DNA of 5,925 nt from Lentisphaerota bacterium. GTDB lineage: Bacteria; Verrucomicrobiota; Kiritimatiellia; RFP12; UBA1067. Each line of letters starts with the position of its first letter. The first letter of the stretch is position 1. The notes under the pieces are model-generated. The model was not told the origin of the DNA. It saw nothing but the letters and a program-made list of their open reading frames with translations, and made no database searches. Shown here piece by piece: positions 1 to 5,925 of the stretch. The translations under genes were made by a program, and so were the position numbers. The stretch lies in contig SUVZ01000260.1 of the NCBI GenBank assembly GCA_015061765.1, forward strand, positions 1-5,925. Reading direction: 5' to 3'.

Positions 1-12
1 AATAGCGCTATC

Positions 13-36
13 AAAAAAGGCGGCATTCCGCCGCCT
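13..36 (-). terminator. Rho-independent terminator
   Basis: Read on the minus strand, a 7-bp perfect stem (AGGCGGC pairing with GCCGCCT) encloses a five-base loop GGAAT and is followed at once by a run of six T. A G-T pair can extend the stem inside the loop. It begins 36 bases after the stop of the ORF6N-type reading frame and is the only hairpin with a U-tract in the window. I therefore infer that it ends transcription of that gene. It may also end the operon upstream, because no terminator is visible between 540 and 712. Confidence 0.88.
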
Positions 37-71
37 CTCATCACTCATTCCCATCTCTTATCTCCAAGTGA

Positions 72-539
72 TTAAATCTTGGCGAGAATGTCGGGAATGT
101 TGGATTTGTCGAGAGAAGTGAAGCCGAAGCATTTCTTGCCGAGATCCTTCAGCGATGCGCCGATAAGGTACAGTTCCTTGTCGTCGATTATCAGAAAACG
201 GTCGTGAAATGCTGTACTCGTCTTGACTAAAAGACCGCCATATTGTGCATTGAATTTTGCAATGTCGCTTGCGGCAAGCTTATTGCCGCGAGGAGAGGCA
301 ACAATCTCCACCGTAACACCCTTGCGCTTCTTCGCAAGCATATCAAGCGTTCCCGGTCCTACCCAGCTGTCAATTAGAAGTATCGTCTTTTTAGCCCTTC
401 CAATCAGCTTCTCAACCAGCGAACACGCATCCCACAACTGCCCTTCATAGAATACCCCCTGCAACGGCGGTGTCTGCGTCTGCACGAAGAAATCGACTTT
501 GTCTTTCAAATCGGCAATGTCCGACTCAGCCCTGCACAA
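72..539 (-). CDS. C-terminal PLD-like domain of an ORF6N-family protein, probably 5'-truncated remnant
   Basis: The 155 residues match what I know as the C-terminal half of ORF6N-domain (phage antirepressor-like) DNA-binding proteins. A short polar linker (residues 4-16) is followed by the family signature VFYEGQLWDACSLVEKLI (29-46), a beta strand KTILLIDSWVG (51-61), and the motif HDRFLIID (112-119). That motif fits H-x-K-x4-D of the phospholipase D superfamily with Lys replaced by Arg114, and GASLKDLGKKCF follows at 127-138. The N-terminal ORF6N DNA-binding domain, normally about 100 or more residues, is absent. The only start is TTG at 537-539, two codons after an in-frame TAA (546-548), without a convincing Shine-Dalgarno. 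The first in-frame ATG is residue 67. GC content is visibly lower than in the operon genes. The frame is undamaged through its natural end, so it could be a recent truncation or a stand-alone domain. Family assignment is firm; expression as a functional protein is doubtful. Confidence 0.65.
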   Translation of the reverse strand: MCRAESDIADLKDKVDFFVQTQTPPLQGVFYEGQLWDACSLVEKLIGRAKKTILLIDSWVGPGTLDMLAKKRKGVTVEIVASPRGNKLAASDIAKFNAQYGGLLVKTSTAFHDRFLIIDDKELYLIGASLKDLGKKCFGFTSLDKSNIPDILAKI

Positions 540-572
540 CCGTTTTTATGTCGCGACCAAACAACAGATTAC

Positions 573-596
573 GGTGCGGACGAAATCCTATGCACC
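573..596 (-). repeat. Bulged inverted repeat (possible RNA hairpin)
   Basis: On the minus strand GGTGC pairs with GCACC and, after a three-base ATA bulge on the 5' side, GGA pairs with TCC around a TTTCG loop. That gives eight base pairs in 24 bases. No U-tract follows, so it is not an intrinsic terminator. It lies 34 bases upstream of the TTG of the truncated ORF6N-type frame. An eight-base-pair interrupted stem can arise by chance. Confidence 0.35.
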
Positions 597-665
597 TCCA
601 AAATCACGCTACTTTACAAAACAACCCGATTTACAAGTGAAATTATCACTCTTTTCAGGGTGTCT

Positions 666-689
666 CCCCAGTTATTCCCCAGTTATTCC
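666..689. repeat. Tandem duplication of an 11-base unit
   Basis: The unit CCCCAGTTATT (plus strand) occurs twice head to tail at 666-676 and 677-687, followed by CC that starts a third copy. It lies 24 bases beyond the stop of the repeat protein, in AT-rich non-coding sequence. Nothing shows a function. It could be a slippage product or a degenerate piece of a longer repeat family. Confidence 0.8.
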
Positions 690-712
690 TTTAACAGCCC
701 AAAAGCAATCCA

Positions 713-3358
713 TCATCGCAAAATGACGCGCATTCCGGGATTCACGAGAACAATGACACCGTTTTCTACGGTTATCCTGCGCCTTGTCGACTCGCCGTCG
801 ACGGTAAGCGACCAGTTCGCTATGTTCGAAAATCCAGAGACGCTTCCGTAGGTTCCCGGAAGAACCGCCCTTCCGGAATTTTCCACGCCGAGAACGTCAA
901 GAGTTCCGTTCCGGGCGAAGGAGAACCCTTCAATCGCACCCGCACCAGTTGAATCGATGCGCAAAGACGATATTTCAAGACCCGCGCCGTCCGCCGCCAG
1001 AACGGCCCCTTCTGCCACCTTTACATACGAAAAGCCGGACATCACATTTATGTTCTTGTTTGTCGAGCCGGCTATGATTGGCGCCTTTTCCGTAGTTGTG
1101 AGGTTGTATTTCTCGGGATTGGCAGGATCATTGCTTGCGCCGTTCGAAGTACGGTTTGCCGCATAATAACGGTTGTTCGATGTATGACAGAACATCGTCG
1201 CGTTCGTCGATGGCATATCATGGAGCATATCCCAATGGATGCCGTCACGACTTCCTTCAAGGCACCAGGACTCGGGATTGAAGTCAAATCCAGTCTGCGA
1301 GGTGGAATATCTGACCGAAAAATCGTAACGGGTCACCTCGGGAGCGCCATTTGTCGCCCTCATCACTATCTTGAGGTGCGTGCCCGGTGAAGACGGCTTC
1401 ATCTCTTTCGGCATGACAATGCTCCACCTTATGTTTCGGTTCGTAACAGGATAGAACAGCTCACCCAGCTCGAGTTCGTTCATGTAGTTACTTGTATCGG
1501 TGTACGAACTCCTCGACTGATACGCCGCCTGCCCCGGAGCGATGCGGGCAAAATTGTCGCAATGCGTCCATCCGCAGTTTATGCGGTCGAGATTAGAATC
1601 GTAAAAGCCAAACTGGCTTGCCTGTACACGCTGGGTCGTCCTCTCGTACAGACGCAATGTCTTCCGTATCGTCCAGCGGAACCAGTCGTACTGACCGGAC
1701 GGATTGCGAACCGTAAGCCGCCCCGCCTTGACCTCAAGTCCTCCCCGGATGGCATTGGTATTGGCAAGAATCCAGTTTCCGGAGCCTTCCTTCACCAAGG
1801 TTATAGGGGCGGCAGGCGCATCGGCGATGTCGGCAATCGTATTCTCGTTGGTGCCGGAACCTGCAACCGTGAGAGTCTTAGCTCCTTCTCCAATCGGCAT
1901 GACGCCAGAAAAGCGCAAGGGGGCGTCGCTTTCGCACGAGAGTCGCCCTGCGCCGGCAAGTCCGATGGTTCGGCCGGTGCTGTAGGCTCCGTTCGTTCCT
2001 ACATACTCCAGCGTCCCCTCCTTTTCGGACGTTCCGAGCGCAAACACCCACGGCACTTTCGCATCCGGATTGTACGCGCCAAAATAGTTCGTATGGGTAT
2101 CGTATGCGGTTCCGAGTCCGGAACTTTCGCCCTTCTCGGCTATATCATCGAACTGGAGAACACCCTCTTCGATGGTGAATCCGGTTGAATTCTTCCGTCC
2201 AGTGGAATTCTCAAACCTCCACGTGCCGCTTCCGCGCTTCACGAAATGGACCGAACAACGGTTATTGTTGTCATCGTTCCTGTACGTCACGTTTCCGCCG
2301 AATGCACACGGAACCTTGTGGTTTCCTTCAAGAACCAACGACGCCATCATTTTATTCGGGAAATCTATCGTTCCGTTGATTGTAAGACCGCCCGTTACCC
2401 CACCGTCTATGACAGCCTGCCCCAAACCTCCGTCTTCATATATCTTTATGCCTTTGTCCGTAGTCTCCCCGGTGCCGAGATAGAGGATCTTGCCTCCGTA
2501 CTGCAGGAACTGAAGGTTCTGGGAGAGCCCGATCGACGATGACTCGCTGTCGCAGTTTCCGAAATACGGTACGCCAAGAACACCCTTGGTTTTCAAGGAA
2601 GGGCTGTACACGGAACACATCGGATTGACATTGTTGGAGCCTGTGAGATATTGCGCCCCATATGTACGGAACGCCATCTTTCCGGAAATCTTTCCGGAAA
2701 ACATGTACGGATTGGAAGCAGTTCCGCCGATGGTGCGAAAAAAACGGTCTGATGTCGCCTGATTCGTCAGCAAACCTGCCCCATATACTCCTGCGGCAAA
2801 CATCGTATAGTCTGGACCGACAACCGTCGCCCCTTCGGCGATCCCTATAGCCCCGATACGATATGCCACATCTTTCAGATTGTGCATGTTCAGCACCCCT
2901 GCCTGCACATCGAAGTCGGTACGGTATTTCCACACATTGCCGAGTGTCGCCAGCGCAAGCTCTCCGTCGCCCGTCTTCCGCACAATTCCACGCGCACTCG
3001 TATCGCTCGCCTCATGGAATGCCACACCCAATTCGTATTTGCCTTCCGCAGGAACGTCAATCACCAAAATGCAGCTTGTGCCGACGTTTGATGCGCTTGT
3101 TCTTTTGCCCTGCAGATTGATGTATGCCAATGTATTGAGAAGCGTTCGTGCCGTATCGTTTGTTGCGTACACCACCATGTTTTCAGGAATGACGACGGTA
3201 TCTCCCGTCTCCGGCTTTCCGCTGGTGAAGTTCGCCGGATTCGTCCAGTCCCAGTCGTTCGCGCGGGAATCGGTCCATGAGGTCTCCTTTGCGTACATGG
3301 TCACCGCGCTCAGCAAGGCCGCCGCCACCGAAACGCACTTGATGCCATCTCTTTTCAT
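713..3358 (-). CDS. Secreted PATR-like repeat protein with discoidin-like section
   Basis: An 881-residue exported protein, probably displayed on the cell surface or released. I chose the ATG at 3356-3358, not the in-frame ATG at 3365-3367: AGAAAGGA at 3368-3375 touches the outer ATG but sits 9 bases from the inner one. The inner start also gives a normal signal peptide, MKRDGIKC then a hydrophobic run to about residue 23. Three copies of an autotransporter-associated-repeat-like motif (K/R-x-G-x-G-x-W/L-x-L, then V-x-x-G-x-L) lie at about 125-160, 372-405 and 521-552; the last begins LVKEGSGNWILAN. Residues 557-716 look like a discoidin (F5/8 type C)-like beta-sandwich, ending WCLEGSRDGIHWDMLHDM. 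Two further beta-rich blocks follow, ending GMRVILR. I see no autotransporter barrel, PEP-CTERM or LPXTG signal, so the anchoring mode is unknown. It is the last gene of the operon, 21 bases after the glycosidase-like gene. A role in glycan binding or adhesion is inferred. Confidence 0.88.
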   Translation of the reverse strand: MKRDGIKCVSVAAALLSAVTMYAKETSWTDSRANDWDWTNPANFTSGKPETGDTVVIPENMVVYATNDTARTLLNTLAYINLQGKRTSASNVGTSCILVIDVPAEGKYELGVAFHEASDTSARGIVRKTGDGELALATLGNVWKYRTDFDVQAGVLNMHNLKDVAYRIGAIGIAEGATVVGPDYTMFAAGVYGAGLLTNQATSDRFFRTIGGTASNPYMFSGKISGKMAFRTYGAQYLTGSNNVNPMCSVYSPSLKTKGVLGVPYFGNCDSESSSIGLSQNLQFLQYGGKILYLGTGETTDKGIKIYEDGGLGQAVIDGGVTGGLTINGTIDFPNKMMASLVLEGNHKVPCAFGGNVTYRNDDNNNRCSVHFVKRGSGTWRFENSTGRKNSTGFTIEEGVLQFDDIAEKGESSGLGTAYDTHTNYFGAYNPDAKVPWVFALGTSEKEGTLEYVGTNGAYSTGRTIGLAGAGRLSCESDAPLRFSGVMPIGEGAKTLTVAGSGTNENTIADIADAPAAPITLVKEGSGNWILANTNAIRGGLEVKAGRLTVRNPSGQYDWFRWTIRKTLRLYERTTQRVQASQFGFYDSNLDRINCGWTHCDNFARIAPGQAAYQSRSSYTDTSNYMNELELGELFYPVTNRNIRWSIVMPKEMKPSSPGTHLKIVMRATNGAPEVTRYDFSVRYSTSQTGFDFNPESWCLEGSRDGIHWDMLHDMPSTNATMFCHTSNNRYYAANRTSNGASNDPANPEKYNLTTTEKAPIIAGSTNKNINVMSGFSYVKVAEGAVLAADGAGLEISSLRIDSTGAGAIEGFSFARNGTLDVLGVENSGRAVLPGTYGSVSGFSNIANWSLTVDGESTRRRITVENGVIVLVNPGMRVILR

Positions 3359-3367
3359 CGCTATCAT

Positions 3368-3375
3368 TCCTTTCT
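3368..3375 (-). promoter_or_regulatory. Shine-Dalgarno that sets the repeat-protein start
   Basis: AGAAAGGA on the minus strand abuts the outer ATG (3365-3367) with no spacer, but stands 9 bases before the ATG at 3356-3358. The same sequence at the same distance precedes the upstream glycosidase-like gene, which supports the inner start. Confidence 0.8.
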
Positions 3376-3379
3376 AAAA

Positions 3380-5377
3380 TTATTGTCTGAACCTGAGCAT
3401 AACATATTCGATCGGGCCGAACGACAGGTCAATCGTTCCGTCTGCGATTTTCGGCATTGGACCAAAGTCCGCATCAACGCCCTTATCCGCAGACGCATCA
3501 AGCTTCACCGAAGCGGTCTGCGGTTTCTCCGTGCAGTTGACGGCAAGCAGATAGACAAAGCCGTTATGACGCCAAGTGCGCACGGCGACGGCATCGGTGC
3601 CGCCGCCGAATCCGGGCGGCGGCTCGAGCGACGTTAGAACATGTTCGTACTTCTTCACCTCGCGCGCCACCGCCTTCGTGCGCTCCCAAGCGAGTTCAAA
3701 ACTGTCGCCGTCGATCGCACCGGCCCTTTTCAACGTATGGAACGCGTAGTAGACGATTCCGTTCGCGCCGCCGGCTATGGACTGCCACGTCATGTTTGCC
3801 ATTTCCGCCTTGTTCGGCCCTCGCTGACCTTGCCGTTCTTTTCGGCCGAGCCACCCCCAGCCGAACGCCTGCGGGACCTGCCATATCGCCCTTGAGGCGA
3901 ATGTGCCGGAAGTCCCCTGACGCATTGAGGAGATGACCGTCCCGATCGGCTTTTTCGGCACCGGATACGGATCCATGCCGAGGACATCGTACGTGCCGAG
4001 GTAATGACGCGCCTCGCGAAACACATCCTGCACCGACCAGGTAGGATGATCCTTGTCGAGAACCTCCATCCATTCCTGGCGGAGCTTGAGTCTTGGGATG
4101 TCGGCGACCGGACGCTCATCATTCGTGTACCACGCAAGAAGCGCAGGATGGTCCTTGAACATGGCAACCTTCTCTTCAACCGCCTTTTTGCCGGCATCCG
4201 GAGAATCAAGGCCGAGCCTCAGATCCCAAATCACCTTGATCCCCTTGGATTCGCACAGATCCATCTGTCTGCGGTTAAGCCGAAATCCATACGGCATCAC
4301 GCAGTTGAACGGAGCCTGCGCATAGAGGTTCATGTTCGACTCGCAAATCATCCCCGCGCTGTAGAACATTCCAAGAGGGAAGAACGGCTTGCCGTCGACA
4401 ATCGTCATCCTGTTTCTGTCGACATAAACCTTGCGTGGCGTTGGCGCCTTAAGCCTTGCGAACCTCAACGACGCCGAACCGATCTCTTTGCCGCGGCAGG
4501 AAAGCGTACAGACCACGTCATTCGTGCCTACTGCAAAAATGCCGGTATCCAACTCCACGGTCGCGTCGGAGTGCGACACGATTTTGCCGGATGTCTTCAC
4601 CGCATGCCCGCCCTCTGCGACATATGCGAACTCCACCGCATAGTTCTCCAACGCAATCTTCCGGTCGATATCGAGCGCCGCCGAGAACTTCACTTTGCCG
4701 CCCGCCGATTCATTGCGGTAGGCATCGGAGAAGATCGCACCGACAGGCTTGGTCTCGAGTTCCGCCACATATATGTTGTCTACCACGCCGTACCCCGAAA
4801 CACATCCGTGCGCAAGAGGCTGGATGAACGCCGACGTGATGCTTTCGGAGATGACAGGCGTGACGCCCTCGACCTTGACCCAATCCTTCGATGTGCCGCT
4901 TACGCATGGGCGCGCAATCGTGCCGAACACCCATTTGTTGCTTGCGTTATACCCTTCAAGATGGATGGTCATTCCCATTGCATGAGTCTTCCGCGCAGTC
5001 TCGATGTTCTCGGTCTTGACAAGCGCGGAAATGTAGTAACGCTTTCCGTGCTTCAACGCAATGGGCTGCCCCGGACGGCTCCTGCTCGGCGGCGCGGCCA
5101 CCTTGCGTTCGAACACCATGCCGCCGGAACCGTTGTGCCCGCTCCGCTCTCCATGCCAGTCCTTGTGCCTGCTCCAGCCGACAGGATATCCGCCCTTCCC
5201 GACCGTTTCGAATCCTGCGTTTTTTATCTCCACGGGCACTTCCGCAGCTGTTGCGCAGAAAACGCAAAAGGCCGCCGCTGCGATAAATCCATACGCACAG
5301 CCCTTCGCCAAGCACAGCATACCGGCATTACCGGGAGAAAACTCATTTGCCATAAAAAACGGACGAAGCCTTGCCAT
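3380..5377 (-). CDS. Secreted TIM-barrel glycoside hydrolase-like protein with N-terminal CBM-like module
   Basis: A 665-residue exported protein, probably a polysaccharide-processing enzyme of the (beta/alpha)8 clan GH-A type. Order: signal peptide with an unusually long n-region (hydrophobic run about 28-44, likely cleavage after ATA at 42-44); jelly-roll resembling CBM4/9-type modules (46-206, ending GYGVVDNIYVAEL); Ig-like domain (about 210-312); barrel (about 316-583); small C-terminal beta domain (about 590-665). Visible barrel strands are DGKPFFPLGMFY (328-339), FNCVMPYG, GIKVIWDLR, LLAWYTNDER (413-422), DVLGMDPYP, AIWQVPQAFGWGW (497-509) and GIVYYAFHT. Glu421 is the natural acid/base candidate on strand 4. 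The strand-7 position where GH-A enzymes carry the nucleophile shows Gln500/Gln503, not Glu. The start is supported by AAGGA 9 bases upstream; ATGs at codons 9 and 20 lack a Shine-Dalgarno. It follows the upstream gene by one base. The family number and substrate cannot be assigned, and a non-catalytic role is possible. Confidence 0.9.
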   Translation of the reverse strand: MARLRPFFMANEFSPGNAGMLCLAKGCAYGFIAAAAFCVFCATAAEVPVEIKNAGFETVGKGGYPVGWSRHKDWHGERSGHNGSGGMVFERKVAAPPSRSRPGQPIALKHGKRYYISALVKTENIETARKTHAMGMTIHLEGYNASNKWVFGTIARPCVSGTSKDWVKVEGVTPVISESITSAFIQPLAHGCVSGYGVVDNIYVAELETKPVGAIFSDAYRNESAGGKVKFSAALDIDRKIALENYAVEFAYVAEGGHAVKTSGKIVSHSDATVELDTGIFAVGTNDVVCTLSCRGKEIGSASLRFARLKAPTPRKVYVDRNRMTIVDGKPFFPLGMFYSAGMICESNMNLYAQAPFNCVMPYGFRLNRRQMDLCESKGIKVIWDLRLGLDSPDAGKKAVEEKVAMFKDHPALLAWYTNDERPVADIPRLKLRQEWMEVLDKDHPTWSVQDVFREARHYLGTYDVLGMDPYPVPKKPIGTVISSMRQGTSGTFASRAIWQVPQAFGWGWLGRKERQGQRGPNKAEMANMTWQSIAGGANGIVYYAFHTLKRAGAIDGDSFELAWERTKAVAREVKKYEHVLTSLEPPPGFGGGTDAVAVRTWRHNGFVYLLAVNCTEKPQTASVKLDASADKGVDADFGPMPKIADGTIDLSFGPIEYVMLRFRQ

Positions 5378-5378
5378 G

Positions 5379-5925
5379 TCATGAAATCCTTTCTATGGAA
5401 ACGTATTCGAACCGGATCTTTCCCGGTGTCCCTTCCCGGACAAGAAAATAATAGTCAAATTCGGCTTTCGGCTTCTCGAATTCGATCACGTAACGCTGAA
5501 GTCCCGAATTCCCTTTGGGTGTTGCTATGCGGGGATTTGCGTTTTTCAGCGGCGTTGGATTGCGCAGCACAAGCGTCCACTGTCCGCCACCAGGCTGGAC
5601 CATGCGAAGGTCGACCGTAAAGCGGAACTTTGTTCCCGCGGGACCGTCCCACACGCCCTTGGGGAAAACGAGTCTCGCCTGATGTTTGGAATGCTCGTAG
5701 AATCCGTCTTCCAGCTTCTTGAGCCGTTCGCCATCCTTGAGTCCGGTCAGGAACGGACAATCCTCCATGGGATTGTCGCTTTTCCACACCAACGTGCCGC
5801 CCGCCACCTTATCAGGAATTGTCGCTTCTGTCGTTATCGGCCTGCCGCAACGTCCAAAAACACTGACGGGCGTCACTTTGAAGCGCACTGTTTCGCCGGA
5901 TGTGAAATATCCCGACGGGAAGGAA
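5379..5925 (-). CDS. 3' end of a modular, probably secreted carbohydrate-binding-like protein (partial at window edge)
   Basis: The frame is open to the right edge, so the 5' end is missing. The GTG at 5886-5888 is not a plausible start, because the codons upstream of it continue sensibly as SFPSGYFTSGET and run directly into VRFKVTPVSVFG. The visible 181 residues begin with the end of what looks like a fibronectin- or Ig-like beta-sandwich (about 1-35). A second beta-rich module follows (about 40-181) with a charged segment at roughly 60-85 and strands RFTVDLRMV, QWTLVLRNP, YVIEFEKPKAEFDYYFLV and KIRFEYVSIERIS. That final strand order resembles the end of jelly-roll carbohydrate-binding modules. 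No catalytic motif is visible. The stop lies one base before the glycosidase-like gene, in the same operon. A role in binding or degrading glycans is inferred from context. The missing N-terminal part could hold a catalytic domain. Confidence 0.82.
   Translation of the reverse strand, partial: SFPSGYFTSGETVRFKVTPVSVFGRCGRPITTEATIPDKVAGGTLVWKSDNPMEDCPFLTGLKDGERLKKLEDGFYEHSKHQARLVFPKGVWDGPAGTKFRFTVDLRMVQPGGGQWTLVLRNPTPLKNANPRIATPKGNSGLQRYVIEFEKPKAEFDYYFLVREGTPGKIRFEYVSIERIS
5387..5394 (-). promoter_or_regulatory. Shine-Dalgarno inside the upstream gene's 3' end
   Basis: AGAAAGGA on the minus strand lies 9 bases before the ATG at 5375-5377 and within the last codons of the upstream reading frame, whose TGA is at 5379-5381. 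Translating ribosomes would terminate next to the new start, so coupled translation is likely. The nine-base stretch TAGAAAGGA is identical to that before the repeat-protein gene. Confidence 0.75.

Larger units (their letters stand above)
540..712. other. AT-rich intergenic gap without a gene
   Basis: These 173 bases lie between the stop of the repeat protein and the ORF6N-type frame. The stretch 601-660 is about 35% GC by my count, clearly below the flanking genes. I find no coding frame with recognisable protein, no intrinsic terminator and no convincing sigma-70 promoter. It carries a tandem 11-base duplication and a bulged inverted repeat, listed separately. No ORF6N-domain remnant was recognisable in the minus-strand frames I looked at. 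Confidence 0.6.

Noticed and set aside
2..11. 10-base palindrome ATAGCGCTAT at the window edge
   Set aside because: It is short, does not extend outward at position 12, and has no context to call it an operator.
608..640. Possible sigma-70 promoter on the minus strand (TTGTAA followed by TAAAGT)
   Set aside because: Spacing is only 14 bases and both hexamers are weak. In AT-rich sequence such pairs are expected by chance.
636..650. 5-bp inverted repeat AGTGA-aatta-TCACT
   Set aside because: The stem is too short, AT-rich and not followed by a U-tract, so it is not a terminator and has no further support.
499..851. Short plus-strand frames spanning the 540-712 gap
   Set aside because: They overlap the ends of two minus-strand frames, are low in complexity around the 11-base tandem repeat, and show no family resemblance.
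1562..2188. 208-codon plus-strand frame and other medium frames inside 713-3358
   Set aside because: They are antisense or off-frame shadows of the repeat protein, with no ribosome-binding site seen and no recognisable domain.
4004..5620. 538-codon open frame on the plus strand
   Set aside because: It lies entirely antisense to the glycosidase-like gene and the partial upstream gene. Its translation is Arg/His/Pro-rich without domain character, as expected from the reverse frame of GC-rich coding sequence. The minus-strand products have signal peptide, domains and ribosome-binding sites.
1..5925. CRISPR array, tRNA, rRNA, transposase or defence system
   Set aside because: I saw no regularly spaced repeats, no RNA-gene signatures and no transposase or nuclease motifs. 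The ORF6N-type remnant is the only hint of mobile DNA.

Overview
The window reads as a bacterial chromosome segment of moderate to high GC, with every credible gene on the minus strand. Three features suggest a glycan-degrading member of the PVC group, most likely a gut-type Kiritimatiellota/Verrucomicrobiota or Lentisphaerota relative: a large secreted protein with autotransporter-associated-repeat-like motifs and a discoidin-like section, a secreted TIM-barrel glycosidase-like protein, and a carbohydrate-binding-like module upstream. This taxonomic call comes from family resemblance only; there is no marker gene here.

In transcription order (right to left), the layout starts with the 3' end of a secreted or modular protein that runs off the right edge (5379 to beyond 5925). 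It ends in a beta-sandwich resembling carbohydrate-binding modules. One base after its stop codon begins a 665-residue secreted glycoside-hydrolase-like protein (3380-5377). Twenty-one bases after that gene's stop begins an 881-residue repeat-containing surface or secreted protein (713-3358). The last two genes carry the same 9-base Shine-Dalgarno-containing stretch at the same 9-base distance from the start. This makes an operon almost certain and moves the start of the repeat protein from 3367 to 3358. The promoter must lie outside the window.

After the operon comes a 173-base AT-rich gap (540-712) with no gene. It holds an 11-base tandem duplication and a bulged inverted repeat. Then follows a 155-codon ORF (72-539) that corresponds to the C-terminal PLD-like half of ORF6N-domain (phage antirepressor-like) proteins, without the N-terminal DNA-binding half. 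An in-frame stop lies two codons upstream of its TTG, and no convincing ribosome-binding site is present, so it is probably a truncated remnant. A clear intrinsic terminator (13-36) ends the minus-strand transcription unit.

As a system, the three operon genes fit export of a glycan-binding and glycan-cleaving set to the cell surface or periplasm. The substrate cannot be read from the sequence. I see no evidence for a wholly new system. The best leads are the glutamine where the barrel nucleophile would be expected, the composite architecture of the repeat protein, and the orphan ORF6N C-terminal domain.
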